Assembly: GCF_947496485.1 (NCBI RefSeq)
Contig: NZ_CANMCZ010000002.1
Span: 494,935-558,934, forward strand
Source: an uncultured Winogradskyella sp.
Lineage (GTDB): Bacteria; Bacteroidota; Bacteroidia; Flavobacteriales; Flavobacteriaceae
Reading direction: 5' to 3'
Length of the DNA: 64,000 nucleotides
Made by a program: the position numbers and the translations under genes. The notes below the pieces were generated by a model that was given only the letters and a program-made list of their open reading frames with translations, made no database searches and was not told the origin of the DNA. Within the stretch, counting starts at the first letter, position 1. Every line of letters starts with the position of its first letter. Below are positions 55,666 through 63,957 of the stretch, one piece after another.

Positions 55666-56748
55666 ATGAAAGACACTGCCTTATCCTCTGCGCACATAGC
55701 ACTTGGTGCTAAAATGGTTCCCTTTGCTGGTTATAATATGCCTGTACAATACGAAGGCGTTAATGCAGAGCACGAAACTGTAAGAAAAGCGGTAGGTGTC
55801 TTTGATGTCTCTCACATGGGTGAATTTTTAATTGAAGGCCCTAATGCTTTAGAATTAATACAAAAAGTGTCTAGTAATGATGCGTCTAAATTAGAAATTG
55901 GCAAAGCACAATATAGTTGCTTACCAAATGATGATGGTGGTATTGTAGATGATTTAATTATCTATAAAATTAAAGATCAAACTTATCTACTAGTGGTTAA
56001 TGCAAGTAATATTGAAAAAGACTGGAATTGGATTTCATCTAAAAACGATGTTGGAGCAGACATGCGCGACTTAAGTGAAGCTTATTCATTATTAGCCATA
56101 CAAGGTCCAAAAGCGGTTGAAGCTATGCAATCTTTGTCTAGTCATGATTTAGCTGATATAAAATTCTACAATTTTGTGGTAGGAGATTTTGCTGGTATTG
56201 AACGTGTTATTATCTCTGCTACAGGTTATACTGGTAGTGGTGGCTTTGAGATTTACTGTAAAAATTCTGAAGTGAAACAAATTTGGGATAAAGTATTCGA
56301 AGCAGGATCAGATTATGGTATTAAACCTATTGGTTTAGCAGCAAGAGACACATTACGTTTAGAAATGGGTTATTGTTTGTATGGTAATGATATTGATGAT
56401 ACCACTTCGCCAATTGAAGCTGGTCTAGGTTGGGTTTGTAAATTCAATAAAGCGTTTACAAATAGTGAAGCATTACAAGCCGAAAAAGAGCGTACACCAG
56501 AGCGAAAACTGGTAGCTTTTAAGTTAGACGATCGTGGTATTCCACGACAAGGTTACGATATCGTTGATAGTAGTGGAAAAACTATAGGGAATGTAACTTC
56601 TGGTACCATGAGTCCAAGTTTAGGAGTAGGAATTGGTTTAGGTTATGTACCTAAAGTCTTCTCTAAAGTTGATAGCAAAATAAACATTCAGGTTCGTAAA
56701 AAAGCAATACCTGCTACAGTTGTAAAATTACCATTCTATAAAGGCTAA
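55666..56748 (+). CDS. gcvT: Aminomethyltransferase, glycine cleavage T protein
   Basis: 360 residues of normal length. Family signatures: [51 protein letters not shown] and a C-terminal barrel ([21 protein letters not shown]). It passes the aminomethyl carbon of glycine to tetrahydrofolate. GcvH and GcvP are elsewhere. It heads a + strand run with the epimerase, PCD and YebC genes. Confidence 0.96.
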   Translation: MKDTALSSAHIALGAKMVPFAGYNMPVQYEGVNAEHETVRKAVGVFDVSHMGEFLIEGPNALELIQKVSSNDASKLEIGKAQYSCLPNDDGGIVDDLIIYKIKDQTYLLVVNASNIEKDWNWISSKNDVGADMRDLSEAYSLLAIQGPKAVEAMQSLSSHDLADIKFYNFVVGDFAGIERVIISATGYTGSGGFEIYCKNSEVKQIWDKVFEAGSDYGIKPIGLAARDTLRLEMGYCLYGNDIDDTTSPIEAGLGWVCKFNKAFTNSEALQAEKERTPERKLVAFKLDDRGIPRQGYDIVDSSGKTIGNVTSGTMSPSLGVGIGLGYVPKVFSKVDSKINIQVRKKAIPATVVKLPFYKG

Positions 56749-56776
56749 ATAGCTATTATTTGCGTTAGGAAGATTA

Positions 56777-57607
56777 ATGAAGTACGGAGAACAAAAACAT
56801 CGCATACTTATACTTGGAGCCAGTGGTTATATTGGGCATTCTATTTATAAAGAATTAGGCCCTTATTTTAGAACTTTTGGAACGTATCGTACACCTCGGG
56901 CAGCGTATGAAAATAATAAACAGTTTTTTCAATACAATGTTGAGGAAGATGATGTTTATGAAATTTTAGAAGCTTGCAAACCTTCCGTTATTATTTCTGC
57001 ACTCCGTGGCGACTTTCATGCGCAGACTATTGCCCATCAACATATTGCAGAATATGTTTTAGAAACAGGCTGTAAAATTATTTTTCTATCGTCTGCAAAT
57101 GCCTTTGATGCGTATAGCAAATACCCAAGTTATGAGCTCGATAAAACTTTAAGTCATAGTGTTTATGGGCATTTTAAAATTAAGATAGAGAATCTTTTAT
57201 TACGCTTGCCCAAAAAACAAGTGGCTATTATAAGACTTCCGATGGTATTTGGTGTTAATTGTCCAAGGATTCAGGAAATAAAACAGTTAATTTCTGAAAA
57301 CGCATCGGTAGAAATCTTCCCTAATCTTATAATGAATGTTACTCTAGACAAAAAAGTAACACAACAAATTCATTATATCATTAACCGGAATAAATATGGT
57401 GTTTTTCATCTGGGCAGTACAGATTTAGTTCACCACGATGAATTTATAAAAAGCATTGTGTCGTTTGTATCTAAAGAAAAAGTGCAGCTAAAACACGTTT
57501 TTACTACCAATGATGATCGCTATTTAGCAGTACTTCCGAAGTTTAACAAATTGCCAAAACATCTTCAAATTACAAGTCAGAAAGTTTTGGAAGAACTTCA
57601 GAAATAA
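56777..57607 (+). CDS. NAD-dependent epimerase/dehydratase-like SDR protein (RmlD type)
   Basis: 276 residues. The N-terminal motif RILILGASGYIGHSIY is a GxSGYxG extended-SDR cofactor site; FLSSANAFDAYSKYPSYELDK contains the catalytic Ser, and the YxxxK pair appears as SVYGHFKIK. RmlD-like enzymes reduce deoxysugar nucleotides, but no sugar cluster is near, so the substrate is open. 28 bp after gcvT. Confidence 0.8.
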   Translation: MKYGEQKHRILILGASGYIGHSIYKELGPYFRTFGTYRTPRAAYENNKQFFQYNVEEDDVYEILEACKPSVIISALRGDFHAQTIAHQHIAEYVLETGCKIIFLSSANAFDAYSKYPSYELDKTLSHSVYGHFKIKIENLLLRLPKKQVAIIRLPMVFGVNCPRIQEIKQLISENASVEIFPNLIMNVTLDKKVTQQIHYIINRNKYGVFHLGSTDLVHHDEFIKSIVSFVSKEKVQLKHVFTTNDDRYLAVLPKFNKLPKHLQITSQKVLEELQK

Positions 57608-57659
57608 GCTTGGCATAATTCTTATTATTTCTTAATTTTCCACTAATCAATATTATATT

Positions 57660-57947
57660 ATGAAATTAGACGAATCTACAATAGAAAAGAAATTATTACA
57701 CTTTCCAGAATGGGATTATTACGATAATGCCATACATGTGGAATTAGAGTTTGATAATTTTAAAGATTGCTTTAGTGCTATGAGCAGAATTGCTTTTGAG
57801 TGCGAAGCACAAAATCATCATCCAAATTGGAGCAATGTGTATAATGTTTTAAAAATTTCGTTATCCACACACGATGCAGATGGTGTTACCAACAAAGATT
57901 TTAAATTAGCCGAAGCTATTGAAGCCATTGTCGAAGCCGACGAATAG
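57660..57947 (+). CDS. 4a-hydroxytetrahydrobiopterin dehydratase (PCD-like)
   Basis: 95 residues, normal for pterin-4a-carbinolamine dehydratase. The conserved QNHHPNWSNVYNVLKI and STHDADGVTNKDFKLA segments hold the catalytic His residues. It regenerates dihydropterin after aromatic amino acid hydroxylation; no hydroxylase gene is in the window. Confidence 0.92.
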   Translation: MKLDESTIEKKLLHFPEWDYYDNAIHVELEFDNFKDCFSAMSRIAFECEAQNHHPNWSNVYNVLKISLSTHDADGVTNKDFKLAEAIEAIVEADE

Positions 57948-58002
57948 ACTTTTGTAAAAACACATATTTATTTAAATTTACCCAAACTAAAATACACATA
58001 CT

Positions 58003-58749
58003 ATGGGAAGAGCTTTTGAATTTAGAAAAGCAAGAAAAATGAAACGTTGGTCTGCCATGAGCAAAGCCTTTACTCGTATAGGTAAAGATATTGTAATGGC
58101 TGTAAAAGAAGGTGGTCCAGATCCTGATAGTAACTCTCGCCTACGTGCTGTCATACAGAATGCCAAATCTGTAAACATGCCAAAGGATAATGTAGAACGT
58201 GCTATTAAGAAAGCGAGTGAAAAAGGACAAGGAGATTATAAAGAAGTCATTTTTGAAGGTTATGCACAGCATGGTATAGCTATACTTATTGAAACGGCCA
58301 CAGACAATAACACACGCACTGTTGCCAATGTTCGTTCTTATTTTAATAAAACAGATGGAAGTTTAGGTACTTCTGGTTCAGTTGTTTTTATGTTTGATCA
58401 TACCTGTAATTTTAAAATTAAGGATAATGACTTTGATTTGGAAGAATTAGAACTAGAACTGATTGATTTTGGTGTAGAAGAAATTTTTGAAGACACTGAT
58501 GAAGATGCTGATGGCAATGAAGAAACTAGTATAATGATTTATGCACCATTTGAGAGCTTTGGTAAAATACAAGCTTATTTAGAAGAGAATAAAATTGAGA
58601 TTATTTCTTCTGGGTTTGAGCGCATACCACAAGTGACAAAGAAACTGACTCCAGAACAAGTGGAAGATGTAGAAAAACTCATAGAAAAGCTTGAAGAAGA
58701 TGATGATGTACAGAATGTATATCATACTATGGAAGAGACAGCAGACTAA
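58003..58749 (+). CDS. YebC/PmpR family protein
   Basis: 248 residues. The N-terminal signature is MGRAFEFRKARKMKRWSAMSK, then EGGPDPDSNSRLRAVI, MPKDNVERAIKKASEK and a C-terminal acidic domain (LIEKLEEDDDVQNVYHTM). The family has been described as a transcription regulator and, more recently, as a factor that helps ribosomes over proline-rich stretches. Closed by a terminator before the integrase. Confidence 0.93.
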   Translation: MGRAFEFRKARKMKRWSAMSKAFTRIGKDIVMAVKEGGPDPDSNSRLRAVIQNAKSVNMPKDNVERAIKKASEKGQGDYKEVIFEGYAQHGIAILIETATDNNTRTVANVRSYFNKTDGSLGTSGSVVFMFDHTCNFKIKDNDFDLEELELELIDFGVEEIFEDTDEDADGNEETSIMIYAPFESFGKIQAYLEENKIEIISSGFERIPQVTKKLTPEQVEDVEKLIEKLEEDDDVQNVYHTMEETAD

Positions 58750-58774
58750 CATTAAATGATATATAAAATATATA

Positions 58775-58796
58775 GAGGGCTTCTGCCCTCTTTTTT
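58775..58796 (+). terminator. Rho-independent terminator after yebC
   Basis: Stem GAGGGC (58775-58780), loop TTCT, GCCCTC (58785-58790), then six T. It separates yebC from the convergent recombinase gene. Confidence 0.9.
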
Positions 58797-58808
58797 ATTG
58801 CAGTTTAT

Positions 58809-59876
58809 TTAAAGTGTATCTAAAGGGCTTTTTATTGCTGTAATACTAGATTTAGAAACATGTGTATAAATTGATGTCGTTTTAATACTATAATGACCTA
58901 ACAGTTTTTGTATAAATCGCATATCTGCACCGCTTTCTAAAAGATGAGTTGCATAACTATGGCGTAAACCATGTACACCAATTTTCTTTTTTACACCTGC
59001 TTTAGTCATAGCTCTTTTAAAAATAGCTTGTACACTTCTTGGACTGTACGCGCCACTATATTGACCCGGAAACAACCAATCTTTAGGTCTATTTTCTTTA
59101 TAATATTCTCTTAAAGCATTAAGAGCACTTTCTGGTAGATTAACATATCTATCCTTTTTACCTTTTGCACCTGCAATTAATACTTGCATTCTTTCACTAT
59201 CTATATGCTCCACTCTTATATTTACAATCTCACTAACACGCAAACCCATACCATAACATAGTTTAAGCATTAATAAATGCTTTGGATTTTGTACTTGATC
59301 AAATATGCGTTTTATTTCAGGTTTGCTTAATACTTTTGGTAAAGCAACTGGCTTTTTAGGTCTAGGAATATCAAAAAACATTTGAGGTTGATGTCTCACT
59401 TTTTCGAAATAAAACTTAATAGCATTTATTTTGCCATTCATTTTGCGTTCACTCATTTTTAGAGTTTTAACACAGTAAAGAAAGTAATCTTTTATACGCT
59501 TTTCATCTAAATCATCAACACTATGGTTCTTAAGAATTATGAGCAAATGGGCGAACTCTGACAAATACATTCTTATGGTATTAGGACTATATGCTTTTAG
59601 CTGCAATTGATTTATAAAATCAGTAAAAGCCTTATGATTTATTACATGTATATTCTCTATGAGCTTACGTCCTATTTCAATTTGGCTTAGACCCAAAGCA
59701 GATCGCACTGAAGCAAGGTCTGGCAAATACCAGCATTTTTGACTTTGACTCCACTTTGCTGAAGGGAACCGCTGTCTTAAGTTATATTTTAACTCTAAAG
59801 TATATTCAAAATTTATCCATATCACATTTTTAGTATTGTGAACACCTGGTAGAAACGTATATTTATTCAACTCCAT
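58809..59876 (-). CDS. Tyrosine recombinase/integrase (Xer-like) at head of cassette array
   Basis: 355 residues. An N-terminal extra region (1-80, with WINFEYTLELKYNLRQRF and KWSQSQKCWYLPD) precedes a SAM-like core-binding domain (80-165) and a catalytic domain. Catalytic residues: R213 (GLRVSE), K240 (KGKKD), H302 and R305 (HGLRHS), H328 (LLGHYS) and nucleophile Y337 (SIYTHV). The C-terminus AIKSPLDTL resembles IntI tails, but between K and the HxxR box there is no extra ~20-residue IntI patch. It probably cuts and joins sites in the adjacent array. The chromosomal XerC/D role is less likely given the unusual N-terminus and the context. Confidence 0.9.
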   Translation of the reverse strand: MELNKYTFLPGVHNTKNVIWINFEYTLELKYNLRQRFPSAKWSQSQKCWYLPDLASVRSALGLSQIEIGRKLIENIHVINHKAFTDFINQLQLKAYSPNTIRMYLSEFAHLLIILKNHSVDDLDEKRIKDYFLYCVKTLKMSERKMNGKINAIKFYFEKVRHQPQMFFDIPRPKKPVALPKVLSKPEIKRIFDQVQNPKHLLMLKLCYGMGLRVSEIVNIRVEHIDSERMQVLIAGAKGKKDRYVNLPESALNALREYYKENRPKDWLFPGQYSGAYSPRSVQAIFKRAMTKAGVKKKIGVHGLRHSYATHLLESGADMRFIQKLLGHYSIKTTSIYTHVSKSSITAIKSPLDTL

Positions 59877-59911
59877 AATACTATTCGTTTTCTGTATATC
59901 ATAATTTTAGT

Positions 59912-60051
59912 AAATATACGCAATACAAGCTTTTGATATATAAAATACGAATACAATTATTAGTTTAAAATCCCTGTTTTAAAGCATAGTTTGAAAATTA
60001 TTGAATATTGTATTGCGTATATTTAATTTCGTATATTTATGTGTTATGTGC
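59912..60051. other. Putative attI-like attachment region and recombinase promoter
   Basis: Between the recombinase start and the first cassette. AAATATACGCAATACAA (59912-59928) has an exact inverted copy at 60008-60024. CGTATATTTA occurs as two direct repeats at 60016-60025 and 60030-60039, just before GTTATGTGC (60043-60051), the predicted crossover site. A related ATACGAATACAA lies near 59946. Inverted plus direct protein-binding repeats on the integrase side of a crossover are the layout of attI sites. Confidence 0.5.
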
Positions 60052-60165
60052 AAGCTGGCCAAATCGACTAACAAAAACCTTTGGTAAAATATTCTAGTTT
60101 AAAAGTTATTAAAAAAAGAAAATTAAATAAGTATATTTAAAAACTTAAAAAGGCGTTGTGCTTAA

Positions 60166-60708
60166 ATGAACAAATACAATCTAAATCAGACATTAACAAC
60201 CTTAACAGGACCAACAAAAGAACAAATTATTGTTGGAAACCAATGGGCTGCTGTTGCTTTAGATAAATTTCATAAAGATTCAACTGCAAAAATTAACTTC
60301 TTAATTGACAAAAAAGAGGAAGAAGCAATATTGGAATGGGATTCTGACTTTTCCAAAGCTGCTATGAAAGAAGAAATTGATATGGCAAATCATGGAGGAG
60401 TTGCATTAGCCTTTTTCGTAATGTCAGTCTTGTCTAACTATGGATATGTGGAACAATCTGAAATTGGTGATGGAGTTGATTATAGATTTAAAGAGAATGA
60501 ACCTGATGATGATGATTTAAATTTTTTGGACGACTTTCATTATGTTGAAGTTTCTGGAATACTTAAAGAATCAGCTACAAATACATTAAAAAATAGAATA
60601 AAAATAAAACATGCTCAAATAAACAGAGGTGGTAAAAAAGATAAATCATCATCTGTTATTGTATCTTTATTTAGTCAACCAAAAACCGTTAAGGAAACGC
60701 ATAAATGA
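60166..60708 (+). CDS. Cassette 1 first gene: unknown acidic protein
   Basis: 180 residues, no signal peptide, with an acidic middle (ENEPDDDDLNFLDDFHY) and a conserved-looking NHGGVALAFFVMSVLSNYGYVEQSEIGDGVDYRF. I recognise no family. It overlaps the next gene by 4 bp (ATGA at 60705-60708), so the pair is translationally coupled and travels as one cassette. Two tightly coupled unknown genes in a cassette could be a toxin-antitoxin or defence pair, which is speculation. Confidence 0.75.
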   Translation: MNKYNLNQTLTTLTGPTKEQIIVGNQWAAVALDKFHKDSTAKINFLIDKKEEEAILEWDSDFSKAAMKEEIDMANHGGVALAFFVMSVLSNYGYVEQSEIGDGVDYRFKENEPDDDDLNFLDDFHYVEVSGILKESATNTLKNRIKIKHAQINRGGKKDKSSSVIVSLFSQPKTVKETHK

Positions 60709-62027
60709 AACCAAAATTAATACATCAACAAGCGATGGATTTTTCATTTAAGGCTAAACAAGCTGCAATTGAGAACAATCATTCTTCTGCATTTGAGCTA
60801 TTTACCAAAGCTGCAAATTTAGAAAGCCAAGTTGCTGAATTCTATTTTGACAAACCAGAGCATGAACCAACAAGAAGTGTTTTAATTAGAAGTGCTGCAT
60901 TTCTAAATTTAAAAGCTGGGTTAATTGATAAAGCACAAGAATTTATATTTTTTGGTTTGCTTAACTGTAAAGATGAATTAATAAAAAGCCAATTAAATGA
61001 CGCTTTAGAAATTGCAATTTCTCTAAAGAACATGTCCCAAACTGTAGCGAGTTCTGAATATAACTATTTAAGTATACTACGTCAAAAAAGTATTCATTAT
61101 GTATTAGAACCTTCAATTGGTTCTTTTGGTGGTTCAGTTAGTCTAGATATGATTAGAGATTTTAGTAGTAATTTTTTAAAATCTCTAAAATCCTATGCTT
61201 CTTCGACATTTAAAAGAATTACTAGTGATTTAGATTATTCAGAAGAAGCAGGAAAAGAATTTGAAAGACTAACAAATCCATTAGTAACCGGTTCTTCTTA
61301 TGGTAGTTTTAAATTTTCAATAGCTAATGATTTTATTGGCAGACCTGGAGAAGACGAAAAAATTGTTGCTCTGAAATCTAATATCATTAAAAAATATCAT
61401 GAAAACATTTTCACAAACCCACTAAAAGATGAGGATATTAAGGTTTTGAAAGAAGGTTACTCAAAAGAAGAAATTAATCAAATTTTTAGACCTTTAACAA
61501 AAATCAAATCTCGTAACTCTCATTATAAAGTTGGATATTATGACACTGAGAATTTCAGTAAAGTATTTGTTCCAAAAATTGCTAATGACCAAAAGAAAAA
61601 GTTACTTCCAATTCAAGAACTTAGTAAAGAAGATATTGGACAACTTGAAAGTTCAATAATTCATACTAGAGAATTAAATTCTGGCAGAGTTTCAAAGAAA
61701 ACTATTTTCCGTGAAGAATTAAAAGCTTATGAATTTGACCAATCTATAAAGGAAATCCATTCTAAAGATTATTCCCCAATAATATTAAACGAAGAAATAA
61801 TATTAAACATAAGTTTCGATTCAACTAATGGATTTAAACTTTCATTTCCAGACTTTGATGTTGAAATAACAGATACCGAATACCAATCTGGATTAAACAA
61901 CTTAAGTGATTTACTATATAAAAAAATTATTTACTTGGTTAACAAAAAAGAAAAGAATGACTCTGAAGAAGCTGATTTCAGTTTCATTAAGAAATTGATA
62001 AACGATACTGATTCACTTAAGAAATAG
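60705..62027 (+). CDS. Cassette 1 second gene: unknown TPR-like protein
   Basis: 440 residues. The N-terminal ~110 residues look like TPR/SEL-type helical repeats (SFKAKQAAIENNHSSAFELF, SAAFLNLKAGLIDKAQEFIF). The rest is of unknown fold with a Lys/Glu-rich C-terminus. It has no membrane segments or signal peptide. It starts inside the stop of the 180-residue gene. The palindrome begins 15 bp after its stop codon. Confidence 0.75.
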   Translation: MKPKLIHQQAMDFSFKAKQAAIENNHSSAFELFTKAANLESQVAEFYFDKPEHEPTRSVLIRSAAFLNLKAGLIDKAQEFIFFGLLNCKDELIKSQLNDALEIAISLKNMSQTVASSEYNYLSILRQKSIHYVLEPSIGSFGGSVSLDMIRDFSSNFLKSLKSYASSTFKRITSDLDYSEEAGKEFERLTNPLVTGSSYGSFKFSIANDFIGRPGEDEKIVALKSNIIKKYHENIFTNPLKDEDIKVLKEGYSKEEINQIFRPLTKIKSRNSHYKVGYYDTENFSKVFVPKIANDQKKKLLPIQELSKEDIGQLESSIIHTRELNSGRVSKKTIFREELKAYEFDQSIKEIHSKDYSPIILNEEIILNISFDSTNGFKLSFPDFDVEITDTEYQSGLNNLSDLLYKKIIYLVNKKEKNDSEEADFSFIKKLINDTDSLKK

Positions 62028-62042
62028 TAGCCTAGAAAGCCA

Positions 62043-62182
62043 GCACATAACACCGTGTATAATTAATTGCTTTGGCAAGTGCTTATTTGGAAAATTCCTT
62101 CGGAATTTTCTCGCGTTCGTTTTTGTTTACTAAATTAGTTGCTGAAACACGCAACTAACCATACACAAACACGTTGTAAACA
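62043..62182 (+). repeat. attC-like palindrome A
   Basis: Outer ends are GCACATAAC (62043-62051) and GTTGTAAACA (62173-62182). Inner arms GTGTATAATTAATTGC and GCAACTAACCATACAC pair with three A.C mismatches on the top strand, all G.T wobbles on the bottom strand. A secondary hairpin GAAAATTCC-TTC-GGAATTTTC lies inside. Left outer end belongs to cassette 1, right outer end to cassette 2. Confidence 0.75.
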
Positions 62183-62185
62183 ATT

Positions 62186-62683
62186 ATGAAATCGAGATTC
62201 GCAATATTAATATTTCTGATTTTACCAATTTTCGGTAACGCACAAGATTTTGAGCTGAAAAAACCAAATGTTGAGGAACTGAATGCGGAATTGAAAAAGA
62301 CGAATTATACGCAAGACGTGACATACCTATATCTAAATCGGAACTATAAAACGGAATCTGAAAAATTAGAAGTTAAAAAGTATGACTATCCTGATTTTAG
62401 CATTTGCGCTTTTAACCAAAAATTTGAAAATGGAATTGTATACTCGGAAGAACAATGTAGAGAAGCTGGCGGAATAACAACAAAACTGACTTTACCGAAA
62501 ACCAACAAAAAAAGCTTAATCCAATGGGTTGAATTAATTTTTAAAAGTTCGCCAATGGACATAGAACACGGATGGAATTCGGAGAAAACCAAATTTGGAC
62601 CGACTGACGATGGAGCTGGTTGCTATTTTGAAATTAAAGAAACTGAAAACAATACGGAAATTGATATGTATTGCGGTTGTTAA
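62186..62683 (+). CDS. Cassette 2 gene: secreted protein, unknown
   Basis: 165 residues with a signal peptide (1-20, PIFGNAQ). The mature part is alpha/beta with four cysteines (ICAF, EQCREAGG, AGCYFE, MYCGC), perhaps two disulfides, which suits an exported protein. No family recognised. Its ATG lies 4 bp after the predicted cassette start motif. Confidence 0.75.
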   Translation: MKSRFAILIFLILPIFGNAQDFELKKPNVEELNAELKKTNYTQDVTYLYLNRNYKTESEKLEVKKYDYPDFSICAFNQKFENGIVYSEEQCREAGGITTKLTLPKTNKKSLIQWVELIFKSSPMDIEHGWNSEKTKFGPTDDGAGCYFEIKETENNTEIDMYCGC

Positions 62684-62700
62684 ATTGGATTTATGGTATT

Positions 62701-62859
62701 ATGGTATTTACTAAAGAAACAAGGGACAATGAACTTTACGTGTATATGAATGGAAAGCTGATTTACAAAAGATGGTTAAAAACCGGTCAATCAAAAGTTT
62801 TTGACTTAATGGCTTATGACAAATACACGGAATATTCAATAAATGAAAATAAAAAATAA
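62701..62859 (+). CDS. Cassette 2 small second ORF (52 aa)
   Basis: 52 residues starting at ATG 62701, 17 bp after the preceding stop: begins MVFTKETRDNELYVYMNGKL and has a beta-hairpin-like middle (YVYMNGKLIYKRWLKT). A longer reading from TTG 62671 overlaps the previous gene and is less likely. It stops 2 bp before palindrome B, so it would belong to the same cassette. Weak but plausible gene. Confidence 0.5.
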   Translation: MVFTKETRDNELYVYMNGKLIYKRWLKTGQSKVFDLMAYDKYTEYSINENKK

Positions 62860-62860
62860 C

Positions 62861-62994
62861 TGTTTACAACAATGGCTATAAGTAATTGCTTTTTCTCGCC
62901 TACTTTGGAAATTCCTGCGGAATTTCCAACTTGGTGTGTACTTGCAAAGTTAAGTGCTAAACCACGCAACTACTCATAGCCGAGACCGTTGTGC
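62861..62994 (+). repeat. attC-like palindrome B
   Basis: Outer ends TGTTTACAAC (62861-62870) and GTTGTGC (62988-62994). Arms GGCTATAAGTAATTGC and GCAACTACTCATAGCC pair with two A.C mismatches (G.T on the bottom strand). Inner hairpin TGGAAATTCC-TGC-GGAATTTCCA is perfect. The left outer end is the reverse complement of GTTGTAAACA, the start of cassette 2. Confidence 0.78.
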
Positions 62995-63018
62995 TTCATT
63001 ATCAGAAACCGCTAACCA

Positions 63019-63771
63019 ATGATAAAATTCTTTAGAAGAATAAGACAAAATTTACTTTCAGAAGGAAAGACTGGAAAGTATTTTAAATACGCCATTGGGG
63101 AAATCATTCTTGTTATAATCGGAATTTTATTAGCACTTCAAATAAACAATTGGAATATTAAAAGGTTAGAAAATATTCGTGCTGATAATTTTATTGAGCA
63201 AATGAAATCACAAGTGGAAGGTAATATTCTAAACGTTAATGAAAACTTACAGAAATATCAATCTCATCTTAAGGTAACAGAAGATTTAATTTCAATTATT
63301 GGAACTGAAAACACAAAAGATATAGATAGAAAAATTGATAGCTTAGTAAGTGTAAATATTTATGATTACCATTTAAACTTAAATATGAACACTCTTATTG
63401 AAGGTAGAGAGAATGGAGACTTAGCATTGATTGATTCCGATTCTCTAAGACAATCCATTTACGAATTAAATACGATGTACAAACATGTTTCTGAACGCGA
63501 ACGGATTGCTAATCAAGATTTAAACGATTTTTTCATACCTTATTTGAATAAAGCTTATAACTACAGAAATGGCATGATTGGTTTTTTCAATCAAAACCCG
63601 CAAATAGGCAATTCCAAAATTTATAAAAATGATAATTTGAAAATGTTAGAGGATCAAGAATTTGAGAATTTAATAATAAGCAGAATGATTTATAATGAAG
63701 ACCTTATTGCAAATTATAACAAGTTAAATGAAATTTTGACTCTAACATTAGAATTGCTAACGAATAAATAA
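63019..63771 (+). CDS. Cassette 3 gene: DUF6090-type membrane protein
   Basis: 250 residues. N-terminal MIKFFRRIRQNLLSEGK and one membrane helix (about 24-46: YAIGEIILVIIGILLALQIN, NNWN) are the DUF6090 signature; the C-terminal ~200 residues form a helical soluble domain. Function unknown. A second copy of the same N-terminus starts at 63958. Confidence 0.8.
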   Translation: MIKFFRRIRQNLLSEGKTGKYFKYAIGEIILVIIGILLALQINNWNIKRLENIRADNFIEQMKSQVEGNILNVNENLQKYQSHLKVTEDLISIIGTENTKDIDRKIDSLVSVNIYDYHLNLNMNTLIEGRENGDLALIDSDSLRQSIYELNTMYKHVSERERIANQDLNDFFIPYLNKAYNYRNGMIGFFNQNPQIGNSKIYKNDNLKMLEDQEFENLIISRMIYNEDLIANYNKLNEILTLTLELLTNK

Positions 63772-63800
63772 TTTAAAGATACTTTTAATAAATAACGAAA

Positions 63801-63933
63801 GCACAACAATGTATAACCGCAATTACGGCGGATTCGACTACGTCCGAATCCACTTGGAATTGCTAAAGTCAGTACTTAACCGAAAAAAAAGCTAATTTAA
63901 CCCGTAACTGACGGTTATACGAGACCGTTGTGC
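63801..63933 (+). repeat. attC-like palindrome C
   Basis: Outer ends GCACAAC (63801-63807) and GTTGTGC (63927-63933) are perfect inverse copies. Arm GTATAACCG (63811-63819) pairs fully with CGGTTATAC (63912-63920). CAATTACGG (63820-63828) pairs with CCGTAACTG (63902-63910) with one A.C (bottom strand G.T), and the base at 63911 is left unpaired, an extrahelical base as in attC sites. Inner hairpin GGATTCG/CGAATCC differs in sequence from A and B but keeps the fold. Confidence 0.8.
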
Positions 63934-63957
63934 TTCATTATAACCAACCATTAACCA

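Noticed and set aside
58809..59876. Calling the recombinase a classical integron integrase (IntI)
   Set aside because: The catalytic residues fit any tyrosine recombinase, and the stretch between the catalytic Lys and the HGLRHS box is too short to hold the IntI-specific extra helix. The tail AIKSPLDTL is IntI-like but not decisive.
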